From an uncultured Akkermansia sp. (GTDB taxonomy: Bacteria; Verrucomicrobiota; Verrucomicrobiia; Verrucomicrobiales; Akkermansiaceae): a stretch of 44,647 bases of DNA. The DNA is taken from contig CANQJI010000011.1 in assembly GCA_947624205.1 (NCBI GenBank), positions 1 through 44,647 on the forward strand. The letters are read 5' to 3'. The translations under genes were made by a program, and so were the position numbers. Shown in pieces: positions 33,586-42,005 of this stretch (position 1 is its first letter; every line of letters begins with the position of its first letter). The notes beneath the pieces were generated by a model. It was not told where the DNA came from and searched no databases. It saw only the letters and a list, made by a program, of their open reading frames with translations.

Positions 33586-35147
33586 GCGCGGGATTGCTCT
33601 TCGTCAAGATATTTCTGCAGCTCCAGCAGCCCTTTGTAGAAGGCGCCGCAGATGGCATCGTAGTCCTCCCATGCATAGGTGGTGAGGCTCAGCCAGATGA
33701 TGGCATGCAGCAGCCTGATCTTTCGGCGATCGGCGCCGCACAATTCAAAAAAATCCTCTTCCAGGGCGCTCCATCCATTGGAGACGATTTCCAGCTCCAC
33801 GCCATCCTCACCGATTTCCAGAGAAAAGTTTTTGCGGTTGAACTGGTCGTAATCTCCCACCACGCTGTAGTAGAGCTTTGCCCAGTCGTAGTCCGCATCA
33901 CCGAAGAAAGCGGTCTTGCCGAAGTAGCCGCGAGGATCGATGAGCACGGGGCGCACCCCCTCCGTCTCCAGCAGCATGTTGTGGAATGTGCAGTCCCCGT
34001 GGATGAAGTGGAACTCGCTCGGGAACATACGGCGCATCTGTGCCACGATTGCATCCTTGACGGCGTAGATATTGCGGCATCGCTTGCCGTTGACCTCCAC
34101 CCACTCTTCTTGCGCAAAGGGGACGAGCTGTTGCACTTTGGCGAGGCGGTCGAAGGTTTTGGTGATATAATTATTCTCGCAGTCTGCCTGATTCGCCGGG
34201 ATAGCGGGGGCGAGGAAGTGCAGCTGCTTGAGGGCATCCACGATCTTCACCAGCAGGGCACGCTTGAACCCGCGCGTCAGGAAAGCGTATTCATATACAT
34301 TTTTCCCGCGCACCTTCTCCATCACCAGCGGGGAGTAGCCGTAGATCTGCGGGATGTTCTCATAGCCCAGCTCTTTGGCTTTGCGATACCAATTCGCCTC
34401 ATCCGCGGCGAGTCTCTCGCCCTGCTCGTTGATGGGGTATTTGATCACTACATCTCCCTTGAAGTCCACCTTGTTGAAGGGACGGCATTTCGGGCGGTTG
34501 AGCTCGTTTTGGAAGTAAGAGAGCATGGTGCCCACCTCCAGCCCGCCGTACATATCCAGCCGCCGGAAGGACATGCCCTTCCCCGCGAGATAACGCACAA
34601 ATTCTCCTTCCTGCGGCACATCGGCGATTTGCTCTCTGTCCCGGAAAAGGAACAGCCCCGCCACGCCATTCTCAGCGGAGGATTCTTCCGCAAACTTCCC
34701 GTCACGATACGACCAGCGGCACGGAAAATCCCTGGAGATGCCAAGGTAGTTCTCCTCCACCGTCTCGGGAATTCCGATGACATCCGACAGGATGAGGTCA
34801 CACCAGATGAGCATGAAGGGGACGCCGCCCGGCACTCGCTGCAGAGCTTCACCAATCCCGGAGCAGGTGCCCTTCTTTGCTGCGTCAATCACCTCGTAAT
34901 CGACTTCACAAAATGCCGCCAGATACCGCTTGAAGGTTTCTTTCTGGTAGTCCGCAATGATGAGGAACTTCGCCTGCGGATAGCGCTCAAACAGGTGGAA
35001 AATCATCGGACGATTGTCTACCGGTACCAGCGCCTTGGGTTTGTTGGTGGTGAGTGTTTCCAGCCGCGAGCCCCGCCCGCCCGCCTGCACGATGATGTAG
35101 GGGAGACGCCCTCCCGATCCGGGCTCAGCTGTTGTCATTTCTCCCAT
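33582..35147 (-). CDS. Nucleotidyltransferase-phosphotransferase fusion
   Basis: This 521-residue protein has an N-terminal sugar/choline-type nucleotidyltransferase (about 15-240): IIVQAGGRGSRLETLTTNKP, KALVPVDNRPM and WCDLILSD. A C-terminal APH/choline-kinase-like domain (about 250-510) has FHFIHGDCTFHNMLLE (catalytic loop HGDxxxxN) and LIDPRGYFG (DPR motif). Such fusions are expected to phosphorylate a small alcohol and activate it with NTP or CTP for transfer to a glycan. The natural substrate is not readable. It is the first gene of the minus arm; an alternative start is the ATG at 35138, preceded closely by GGGAG. Confidence 0.85.
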   Translation of the reverse strand: MGEMTTAEPGSGGRLPYIIVQAGGRGSRLETLTTNKPKALVPVDNRPMIFHLFERYPQAKFLIIADYQKETFKRYLAAFCEVDYEVIDAAKKGTCSGIGEALQRVPGGVPFMLIWCDLILSDVIGIPETVEENYLGISRDFPCRWSYRDGKFAEESSAENGVAGLFLFRDREQIADVPQEGEFVRYLAGKGMSFRRLDMYGGLEVGTMLSYFQNELNRPKCRPFNKVDFKGDVVIKYPINEQGERLAADEANWYRKAKELGYENIPQIYGYSPLVMEKVRGKNVYEYAFLTRGFKRALLVKIVDALKQLHFLAPAIPANQADCENNYITKTFDRLAKVQQLVPFAQEEWVEVNGKRCRNIYAVKDAIVAQMRRMFPSEFHFIHGDCTFHNMLLETEGVRPVLIDPRGYFGKTAFFGDADYDWAKLYYSVVGDYDQFNRKNFSLEIGEDGVELEIVSNGWSALEEDFFELCGADRRKIRLLHAIIWLSLTTYAWEDYDAICGAFYKGLLELQKYLDEEQSRA

Positions 35148-35758
35148 GGTCTACCGTAATAATTCCTTTTTCTCTTCTATCCTCTCAGCGCACAGAGCGG
35201 AATAAAGACCACCGCAAAGCCATGCTTCGGTCGTATCTCCAAACGTTCTCTCATCTGTCCGTTTTGCTCTGTGCATCGTTGGATATTTTTCCCTCACGTG
35301 TGCATCAGCTCACTCTGCGAGGGGATCCACCATCGCACGATTCCCACACACACATGCTGGCGCAGTATATCTCTTTCTGAAAGAGATATACCTCATAAAT
35401 TTTCTTTTCTGTTCACAACAAGTGTTTAATATAGTAATCCTTCGCAAAAAATGAGAGTCTCATGGGTAATATTTTTAACTTCCCAAAATAGAATTATTAG
35501 TTAAGAGTACATATATTACTTAATTTTAGGCTGTACATCGCTTTCAGAAAGAGATATGCTACCTCCGTGCGTGTGTAGTGTTGTTGAGCAATGGGGAAGC
35601 TTTTGCCGGACACGTCTATACTCAGCACGCGGACGCACCAACGTAACAATGGACAGAAGGAAGCGTACATCTGCAGGAATATTCGGAGAAATGAGCGGGT
35701 CTCGGCGTCGCGGAGCTTCCCGAACCACTGCGTGTGCCGGAGAAAGGAGGTGGCAGGA
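35148..35758. other. Divergent intergenic region between the two polysaccharide arms
   Basis: These 611 bp hold no credible gene. They must contain the promoters for both arms and include repeat R1 copy B at 35365-35559. A reading frame in the last 168 bp before 35759 is arginine-rich and lacks a start signal, so I treat it as noncoding. I cannot point to a specific promoter. Confidence 0.55.
35365..35559 (-). repeat. 195-bp dispersed repeat R1, copy B
   Basis: This is the inverted, ungapped partner of 2222-2416. The end at 35366-35392 is a near-perfect palindrome (TATATCTCTTTC, 1-nt centre, GAAAGAGATATA). The other end (35533-35559) is an imperfect palindrome. Sequence next to the two copies differs, so the edges of the unit are sharp. 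Confidence 0.8.
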
Positions 35759-36901
35759 ATGAGTCTGATGAGCCTTCTATGCAACCTGCTTCCCGTCCGG
35801 AGAGGCAAGGTTGTCTTCTACAGTTTTACGGAGAATTATGCGGATAACCCACGCGCCGTTGCGGATGAATTGTTGCGACGCGGGTGGGACGGGGAGCTTG
35901 TATGGACGGCAAGAGAGGCGCGTCGTCCACTGAGGCTGCCGCGGGGCGTTCACGCGGCGGTAGGGCGGTGCCGCATGCGCTATGAGCTTTCCACGGCGCA
36001 GGTCATTGTGAGCAACACGCGCCTTCCAAGGTACTGGACAAAGGGCTTCCGCAAGAAGGCGGGGCAACTCTACATTCAGACTTGGCATGGCTCCTGCGGC
36101 ATCAAAAAAATGGAGGCGGATATGCCCCACGCACGGGAGAGTTGCCTGGGGCGCGTGAAGGCAGATTCTCAGCAGATTGACTACCTCCTCTCCAATTGCC
36201 GATGGCTCACGCAAGTGCTTCGCAGGGCTCTTTCCTACGATGGGGAAATTCTGGAGATTGGTTCTCCGCGCAACGACGCACTGCTGCGCGGAGCAGAAGA
36301 GAGGGCGAAAGCAGTACGGACGGCGCTGGGGCTGCCGATGGAACGCAAGCTGCTGCTCTATGCGCCGACTTTCCGGGACGGCGGGAAAGCGCCTGTGCCG
36401 CCGATGCCGAGTTGGAACCGCCTGCGCGAGGCGTTAGAGGAGCGTTTTGGCGGAGCATGGAGCATCCTTTTGCGAGTGCACCCCGGATTGACGAAGAGTC
36501 GACGCAAGCAATGGACGCCGGGGGAAGAAGCAATGGTTTTGAATGTCTCGGACTATCCGGACATGGCGGATTTACTGGTGATTGCAGACGCTTTAGTGAC
36601 GGATTATTCGTCCTGTGCCTACGATTTTCTGCTCACGAGGCGCCCGGGGTTTCTCTACGCGCCGGACTGCTCGGACTACGAACAGCAGCGCGGGCTGTAT
36701 TATCCGCTGGCAGAGACCCCCTTCCCCGTTGCGGAAACGAGTGAGCGTCTCGCGCAATCTATCTGTTCGTTCGACGAATCTGCTTACCGCGCGGCGGCGG
36801 AACAATTCCTGCACGACAAAGGCAGCGTGGACGATGGTCACGCAGCCGAACGCGTGGCGGATATCATCGAACAACACCTCGGAAAGGAGGTAGCGGTATG
36901 A
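35759..36901 (+). CDS. CDP-glycerol/ribitol phosphotransferase-like protein (TagB/TagF family)
   Basis: This 380-residue protein starts at the ATG at 35759, which has AAAGGAGGT about 8 bp upstream; the frame is open to 35591 but without support. It belongs to the Glyphos_transf family (PF04464): VVFYSFTENYADNPRAVADE, a TWHG motif in YIQTWHGSCGIKKMEAD, LLYAPTFRDGG, LLRVHPG, and VTDYSSCAYDFLLTRRPGF. Such enzymes move glycerol- or ribitol-phosphate from CDP-polyol to a glycan or teichoic chain. Closest in this window is the first domain of the protein at 42006. The next gene overlaps by 4 bp. Confidence 0.87.
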   Translation: MSLMSLLCNLLPVRRGKVVFYSFTENYADNPRAVADELLRRGWDGELVWTAREARRPLRLPRGVHAAVGRCRMRYELSTAQVIVSNTRLPRYWTKGFRKKAGQLYIQTWHGSCGIKKMEADMPHARESCLGRVKADSQQIDYLLSNCRWLTQVLRRALSYDGEILEIGSPRNDALLRGAEERAKAVRTALGLPMERKLLLYAPTFRDGGKAPVPPMPSWNRLREALEERFGGAWSILLRVHPGLTKSRRKQWTPGEEAMVLNVSDYPDMADLLVIADALVTDYSSCAYDFLLTRRPGFLYAPDCSDYEQQRGLYYPLAETPFPVAETSERLAQSICSFDESAYRAAAEQFLHDKGSVDDGHAAERVADIIEQHLGKEVAV

Positions 36902-38175
36902 AGCTGACTTGGAAGGAGCGTATTTTCTCACTAAAGTGGGTGGATGCTACCCATCGCCAGCTTTGCGTGCTGGGCGTGCGGATAAAGTTGCGACGGAAGA
37001 ATCAATATGCAAAACTGCATCACGAACTTCAAAACGCAAAACTGTGCCACGAATTGCCGATTGAGCCGAGGAAAGTTGTGCTGCACAGTTGCTTTGGCGC
37101 ATACCAATGCAGTCCAAAATATATTGCAGAAGAGTTTCGCAGAAGGGGTACAAACTGCGACCTCGTCTGGGTGGTGGAGAAAAACATCTTGTATCATATC
37201 AAAAGCTTCCCTGATAACGTGCGCCTTGTGATGCGCGACACTCCGGAAGCGATGCGAGAGCTGGCCACCGCTCGTGTATGGATCGAAAACGAACGCAAAT
37301 TAAAAGAGATCAAGAAAGGTTTGCGGAAACGCCAAGGACAAGTGTACATCAATACATGGCACGGTTCTTTGGGGATCAAGAAAACCGGAGGGCAACGACA
37401 CGATCTTACGCATCGCGACAAACGAGTACTGCACGCTGACGACGCCCAGCTTGACTATCTCATTTCCAACTCTGCCTACACCACAGCATTCTACAGGGAC
37501 GTATTCTACAGTCCTCATGCAAAAATAGTTGAGCTTGGCTGTCCGCGCAATGATATCTTCTTCCTACCTGCAGAGCAGAAGCAAGCTATCCGCTGTAAGG
37601 TGTGCTCCGCGCTTGGATTGGATCCCATCGGGAGAATTCTTCTCTGGGCTCCTACCTTCCGCGAGAATGGCGATACGAGTGTGCTATCGTTGGACGCATC
37701 GGGCATAGCAGATGCCCTCACGACCCGCTTCGGTGGGAAATGGAGTTGCGTTGCAAGAATGCATCACCATATCCTTCGAGACAGTGTTACGGCATCTATG
37801 CACGGCTGGCTGGATGCCTCTCGTTACTCCGATATGCAGGAACTTCTCGTAACCGCCGATGCTGTGATCACAGACTATTCCTCCTGCATCTACGATTTTT
37901 TACTCACGAGGCAACCAGGTTTCCTCTATGCTCCGGATTATAACGACTACAAGCTACGTCGTGGTTTATGCTATCCGCTTGAGGCGACCCCTTTCCCCAT
38001 CGCGGAAACAAGTGAGCAGCTCATACAAACGATCCGCTCGTTTGACGAACCCTCCTATCGTGATCGGGTGGAATCATTTCTACGCGGCAAAAGGAGCATT
38101 GATGATGGACATGCCTCCGCACGTGTGGCGGATCTTATTGAGAGCATTCTGGATGCAAAGGAGGTGCGAACATGA
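36898..38175 (+). CDS. CDP-glycerol/ribitol phosphotransferase-like protein, second type
   Basis: This 425-residue protein has an N-terminal small domain (LGVRIKLRRKN) and then the PF04464 catalytic part: VVLHSCFGAYQCSPKYIAEE, YINTWHGSLGIKKTGG, ILLWAPTFRENGD and ITDYSSCIYDFLLTRQPGF. It resembles the second domain of the protein at 42006 more than its direct neighbour. It overlaps the preceding gene by 4 bp and the cytidylyltransferase gene by 4 bp, so the three are translationally coupled. Expected activity: transfer of a polyol phosphate from the CDP-polyol made by the next two genes. Confidence 0.86.
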   Translation: MKLTWKERIFSLKWVDATHRQLCVLGVRIKLRRKNQYAKLHHELQNAKLCHELPIEPRKVVLHSCFGAYQCSPKYIAEEFRRRGTNCDLVWVVEKNILYHIKSFPDNVRLVMRDTPEAMRELATARVWIENERKLKEIKKGLRKRQGQVYINTWHGSLGIKKTGGQRHDLTHRDKRVLHADDAQLDYLISNSAYTTAFYRDVFYSPHAKIVELGCPRNDIFFLPAEQKQAIRCKVCSALGLDPIGRILLWAPTFRENGDTSVLSLDASGIADALTTRFGGKWSCVARMHHHILRDSVTASMHGWLDASRYSDMQELLVTADAVITDYSSCIYDFLLTRQPGFLYAPDYNDYKLRRGLCYPLEATPFPIAETSEQLIQTIRSFDEPSYRDRVESFLRGKRSIDDGHASARVADLIESILDAKEVRT

Positions 38176-38807
38176 AGACCTACACCGCAGCAGACTACTC
38201 TGATATAGCCATCATATTAGCTGGTGGCAAGGGAACTCGCTTCAGAGGGAAAAAGCAATTTGTAAAACTACGGGGAAAGGCACTGTGGAGACACGTGTAT
38301 GACACGGTAACCCATCTGTTGCCGAAAGAAAATGTCGTCGTCGTCGGGGTGGATATAGAAGGAGGAGCGACAAGATCGCAATCGGTGATTAATGGGCTCA
38401 AATATTTCGAGGAAAAAGGTCTTGATTACGCTAAGGTACTCATTGTTGAATCTGCCAGACCTCTGGTAACCATGGAACAGCTCCAAACACTGCTCACTCA
38501 AACTCGGGAATCAGCGACATTTATCACGCCTTTGGTTAATACCATCATTGGATGTGATGGCACGTATTACAACCGTGAGGAATTTTATGAACTCCTGACT
38601 CCTCAATGTTTTGATTTTAAGAAACTATGCCGCGCATATGCGACGAAAAAAGAATGGGATATGACAGATGAAACTCGGGTTATGTATGAAGTGTACGCCA
38701 TCAAACCGGAGATGATCAGAACTGGAGAAAATTTGGTTAAGGTAACCTATCAAAGGGATCTTCCTTTCATTGAAAATTTACTACATCAACAGGAGGAAAA
38801 AGCATGA
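38172..38807 (+). CDS. IspD/TarI-like cytidylyltransferase
   Basis: This 211-residue protein has the nucleotidyltransferase start IAIILAGGKGTRFRGKKQFV, a lysine in the usual CTP site, VVVVGVDIEGGATRSQSVIN and the IspD-like VESARPLVT. In capsule and teichoic loci, relatives make CDP-ribitol from ribitol 5-phosphate (TarI, and the N-terminal domain of the Haemophilus Bcs1/Acs1 type). The context with a short-chain dehydrogenase and polyol-phosphate transferases favours that over the isoprenoid enzyme IspD. Glycerol or another polyol cannot be excluded. Confidence 0.82.
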   Translation: MKTYTAADYSDIAIILAGGKGTRFRGKKQFVKLRGKALWRHVYDTVTHLLPKENVVVVGVDIEGGATRSQSVINGLKYFEEKGLDYAKVLIVESARPLVTMEQLQTLLTQTRESATFITPLVNTIIGCDGTYYNREEFYELLTPQCFDFKKLCRAYATKKEWDMTDETRVMYEVYAIKPEMIRTGENLVKVTYQRDLPFIENLLHQQEEKA

Positions 38808-39433
38808 AATCTACGAAAGTTGTTATAACCGGAGGAAAAGGTGACATCGCGCAAGCAATAGCTAACAATCTGGAAAAAGATACAGAAACTCACTACGTCG
38901 TTAAACTCCCTGGCAGGGACGAGTTGAATGTCACTGATATTGAACAAGTGAACGCTTACTTCCAGTCTGAATGCCCAGACATTCTTATCAACAACGCTGG
39001 GGCTATTCTTCTAGAAGGGATTGAGAAGAACAACATTGAGGCACATCGACGTGTTATTGATGTCAATCTAACGGGGGTTTTTGCCTGTACAGGAGCGGCG
39101 TTGCAGGTAAATCCCAAGCTAAAGGTGATTAACATAGGCTCATCGGCGGGCACCAAAATCCACGGCGATTGGAGTTCATATTGCGCCTCTAAAGCAGCGG
39201 TGATCATGGCAACGGCATGCTGGGCAGAAGAAGGTGTAGATGCTATCTGCATTTCCCCAGGAAGAGCATTAACAAAGATGAGAAAGTCTATGTATCCGGA
39301 AGAGGATCCGACCACTCTCATGCGCCCGGAAGATTTTGCCATCATCGTTCATCAAGCTATTAACGGTGCCTACAAATCAGGCATCAACCTAGACGTAAAT
39401 CTCTCAAATATTACTTCACTCATTCATGGATAG
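38804..39433 (+). CDS. Short-chain dehydrogenase, likely pentulose-phosphate reductase
   Basis: This 209-residue SDR has the cofactor motif VITGGKGDIAQAIA, then INNAGAIL, catalytic Ser in NIGSSAG and the YxxxK motif in SSYCASKAAVI. It overlaps the cytidylyltransferase gene by 4 bp. In Haemophilus Bcs1/Acs1 the same two activities are fused: the SDR half reduces ribulose 5-phosphate to ribitol 5-phosphate, and the cytidylyltransferase half makes CDP-ribitol. Here the pair is split but adjacent, so I infer the same role. Its end overlaps the UPF0047 gene by 8 bp. Confidence 0.82.
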   Translation: MKSTKVVITGGKGDIAQAIANNLEKDTETHYVVKLPGRDELNVTDIEQVNAYFQSECPDILINNAGAILLEGIEKNNIEAHRRVIDVNLTGVFACTGAALQVNPKLKVINIGSSAGTKIHGDWSSYCASKAAVIMATACWAEEGVDAICISPGRALTKMRKSMYPEEDPTTLMRPEDFAIIVHQAINGAYKSGINLDVNLSNITSLIHG

Positions 39434-39848
39434 AAAACAAATTATCATACGGACGGAAAAACAGTTCTCTCCCTTGAACGATTTGCTCAAAGAGTTCGTT
39501 CAAAATAAGAAGGGCTCGGGCATTGTTCATGTATTCACCACACACACCACATGCGCAATAAAAATTATTGAAGGAGAAACGCTTTTGCTCGCGGATATCA
39601 ACAATTTCCTGGACACTCTCATTCCCAAGGACGGGCATTATATGCACGACCGCATTGAAATCCGAGACGTGCCTACTAACGAGAGAATCAATGCCCATTC
39701 CCACCTGCGACAACTTTTCCTTCCCACCTCCGAGACCATTCCTGTTCAGGACGGGAAACTCCTACTCGGCAAATGGCAAACTGTTTATCTTGTCGAGCTT
39801 GATCCCATCCGTGACAGAAAAATTATTTTCTCTTACATAGGTGAGTAG
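39426..39848 (+). CDS. UPF0047/YjbQ family protein
   Basis: This 140-residue protein has the full UPF0047 signature: VHVFTTHTTCAIKIIEGE, then DGHYMHDRIEIRDVP, NAHSHLRQLFLPTSETIPV, and LLGKWQTVYLVELDPIRDRK. The conserved His and Glu/Asp residues suggest a metal site; a weak thiamine-phosphate synthase activity has been described for YjbQ, but the true role is open. Its start overlaps the SDR gene by 8 bp, so it is made with the CDP-polyol genes, an uncommon setting for this family. Confidence 0.88.
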   Translation: MDRKQIIIRTEKQFSPLNDLLKEFVQNKKGSGIVHVFTTHTTCAIKIIEGETLLLADINNFLDTLIPKDGHYMHDRIEIRDVPTNERINAHSHLRQLFLPTSETIPVQDGKLLLGKWQTVYLVELDPIRDRKIIFSYIGE

Positions 39849-39911
39849 TTGTTCTAAACAAGTAAGGAAGTTGATTTTCTCATCTCTCGTTGACCTGTTC
39901 ATTGCGGAGGT

Positions 39912-41969
39912 ATGCTATCAAGAAGTATGAAAAACAACGAGACCAGCAACAAACTCAAGATTCTTGTTGGCTACCATAAGCCAGCGGAATTGGTTAAGGA
40001 TGACATTTTCTTTCCCATTCAGCTTGGACATGCTCTTGGATCGTCTGTTTCAAAAGAAGGTATCATGGAGCATGGTGATTTTGAGTGGCTGGAAAAGAGG
40101 ATGATTGGTGATGATGCCGGGGAGAACATTTCCGCTTTTAATCGAAGCTATTGCGAATTAACCGGAATATATTGGGCATGGAAGAACTATGGAAAGCTCG
40201 GAAACCCAGATTACGTGGGTACAGCTCACTATAGACGGTTTCTTTCATTTTGTAGTTCAGAAGTTGGGAAAGCCATTTTTGTACCTTGTCTCTCTGAAGA
40301 AGACAAGGATATCCATCTCAATGCATCCAGTTTCTTACAGACTATAGATCAATATGATATCTATGCTCCAAAACGAACCTCTGCACAAGATATCTTTTCC
40401 CTAAAGACAAAAAAAACGGATTCCTCCTGCTCAGAAATTATTAAACGAGAAAGCTTAATAGATGTTAGAAACGAAAAAATACGTGATGGTGCGCTAGACT
40501 ATATCAAAAGAAGATGGACTGAATATAAAGCAGATGCTTTGGAGTATAAAAACCATGCTGAAGAGTGGAGATGGAATATATTTATTTTTAGGAAAGAGAT
40601 ATTTTTTTCTTATTGTGAATTTATTTTCGATGTACTATCCAGCGTCTATGATTTGATACTGTCAGATCCCCTTATCTCTGTCTCCTATATGCGATCAATC
40701 AGCTTCTTGGGAGAGTGGCTTACAGGGCTTTTCATATACCACCATTCTCACAGTGAGGGAAGGAGTTTGAAGGAACTGCCAATCCTCATGGCGGGTAATA
40801 CCACCCCAGCAGAATTTCCTGTACCTGCGTATTCGGAACGTAATGTGGCTATCTGCATGGCGACAGACGACCGTTATATATACGATTGCGCTGTTTCCAT
40901 ACGATCACTCATCGCTAACTCGAGCAATGAGAATAATTATGATATAGTCATCGCCTATAATTCCTTATCAAAGGAAAACCGTACATTGTTGCATTCACTC
41001 GGAAAGGAAAACAACAACGTATCAATTCGATTCTTTTTTATAGGTCGTTTAGTGACCGATTCCGCTTTGCAATCGCATGGTTATTTTGGCGTCACTACGT
41101 ATTACCGCCTGTTTATCCCATTGATTTACAGGAATTATAAAAAAGTGATATACTTGGATTCGGACACCGTTTTAGAGAGAGATGTAGCGCAACTTTACAG
41201 TACTGAGCTTGGAAACCACTGGATTGCCGCTTTCCGTGATTATGGGGTAATGATTCGAGTTCGGCAAGGAGGACGAGAAAGCGAGGAGTATTATACCGGG
41301 GATTTGGGGTTGCCACATGGAAGCGTAGATTATTTTAACGCGGGTGTGCTTATCTTCAACGTTGACGCTTGTAAGCAGAATAACCTCTTTGCTGCATTCT
41401 TGGAGTACATGCAAGCGCAGCGAAAGAAGGTTTTTGCATCCCGGAAGGTGAAGAGTTGGGTCGATATTCGCGTGGGGCCTTTATTCCTTTTTCTTGATCA
41501 AGATATATTAAATATCGTATGTCACGATCATGTTTTATATTTGAATCCTAACTGGAATGTCGTAATAGAGGCGGGCCCTAGGAAAGGAGCATTCCATTTT
41601 CTTCCCGAACAAATGTACGAAGCCTACCTTGCGTCAAGAAAGGCTCCATTCATAATACATTATGCGGGGGGAATCAAACCACGGAATGCGCCTCGATTAG
41701 ACATGGCTGAGGCGTACTGGCGCTACGCCCGACAATTGCCATTCTACGAAGCGATCATTTATGACAGTATACTTCGAGAGTTCGATTCGAAGTCTAAAAA
41801 AGGAGAACAGTCGATGAAGGAGTTGGTTACTTTACCGGACAATAAGAAAAAATTGAGGAGATTGAGGTACAAAATTTTCTTCTCATTTGGCAAGTTGAGA
41901 GAAAGTTATAAAAAAGAGAAAAATAGACTGAAAAGCTGCATTAAGAGGGCAGAGAAATTTGCAAAGTAA
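39912..41969 (+). CDS. DUF4422-GT8 fusion glycosyltransferase
   Basis: This 685-residue protein has an N-terminal DUF4422 domain (about 15-270), with KILVGYHKPAELVKDDIFFP, YCELTGIYWAWKNYG and YVGTAHYRRFL. A GT8 domain follows (about 315-600), with VAICMATDDRYIYDCAVSI, the DxD in IYLDSDTVLERDV, DYFNAGVLIFNVDAC and FIIHYAGGIKPR. The C-terminal tail is basic and coiled. GT8 enzymes are retaining and often add galactose or glucose. The ATG at 39912 lies one base after GGAGG (too close), and the next ATG at 39927 lies 16 bp after it (too far), so the start is uncertain. The gene is A+T-rich compared with 33-36 kb. Confidence 0.86.
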   Translation: MLSRSMKNNETSNKLKILVGYHKPAELVKDDIFFPIQLGHALGSSVSKEGIMEHGDFEWLEKRMIGDDAGENISAFNRSYCELTGIYWAWKNYGKLGNPDYVGTAHYRRFLSFCSSEVGKAIFVPCLSEEDKDIHLNASSFLQTIDQYDIYAPKRTSAQDIFSLKTKKTDSSCSEIIKRESLIDVRNEKIRDGALDYIKRRWTEYKADALEYKNHAEEWRWNIFIFRKEIFFSYCEFIFDVLSSVYDLILSDPLISVSYMRSISFLGEWLTGLFIYHHSHSEGRSLKELPILMAGNTTPAEFPVPAYSERNVAICMATDDRYIYDCAVSIRSLIANSSNENNYDIVIAYNSLSKENRTLLHSLGKENNNVSIRFFFIGRLVTDSALQSHGYFGVTTYYRLFIPLIYRNYKKVIYLDSDTVLERDVAQLYSTELGNHWIAAFRDYGVMIRVRQGGRESEEYYTGDLGLPHGSVDYFNAGVLIFNVDACKQNNLFAAFLEYMQAQRKKVFASRKVKSWVDIRVGPLFLFLDQDILNIVCHDHVLYLNPNWNVVIEAGPRKGAFHFLPEQMYEAYLASRKAPFIIHYAGGIKPRNAPRLDMAEAYWRYARQLPFYEAIIYDSILREFDSKSKKGEQSMKELVTLPDNKKKLRRLRYKIFFSFGKLRESYKKEKNRLKSCIKRAEKFAK

Positions 41970-42005
41970 TTTTTGAGACCAGACGAGTAGCCGCTTCCCT
42001 TGATC

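Noticed and set aside
33579..35159. A 526-codon plus-strand frame
   Set aside because: It is the complement of the nucleotidyltransferase-kinase gene, which shows clear motifs on the minus strand; the plus frame has none.
35591..35758. N-terminal extension of the first phosphotransferase gene
   Set aside because: A strong ribosome site directly before the ATG at 35759 and the homologous start of the protein at 42006 both favour the shorter form.
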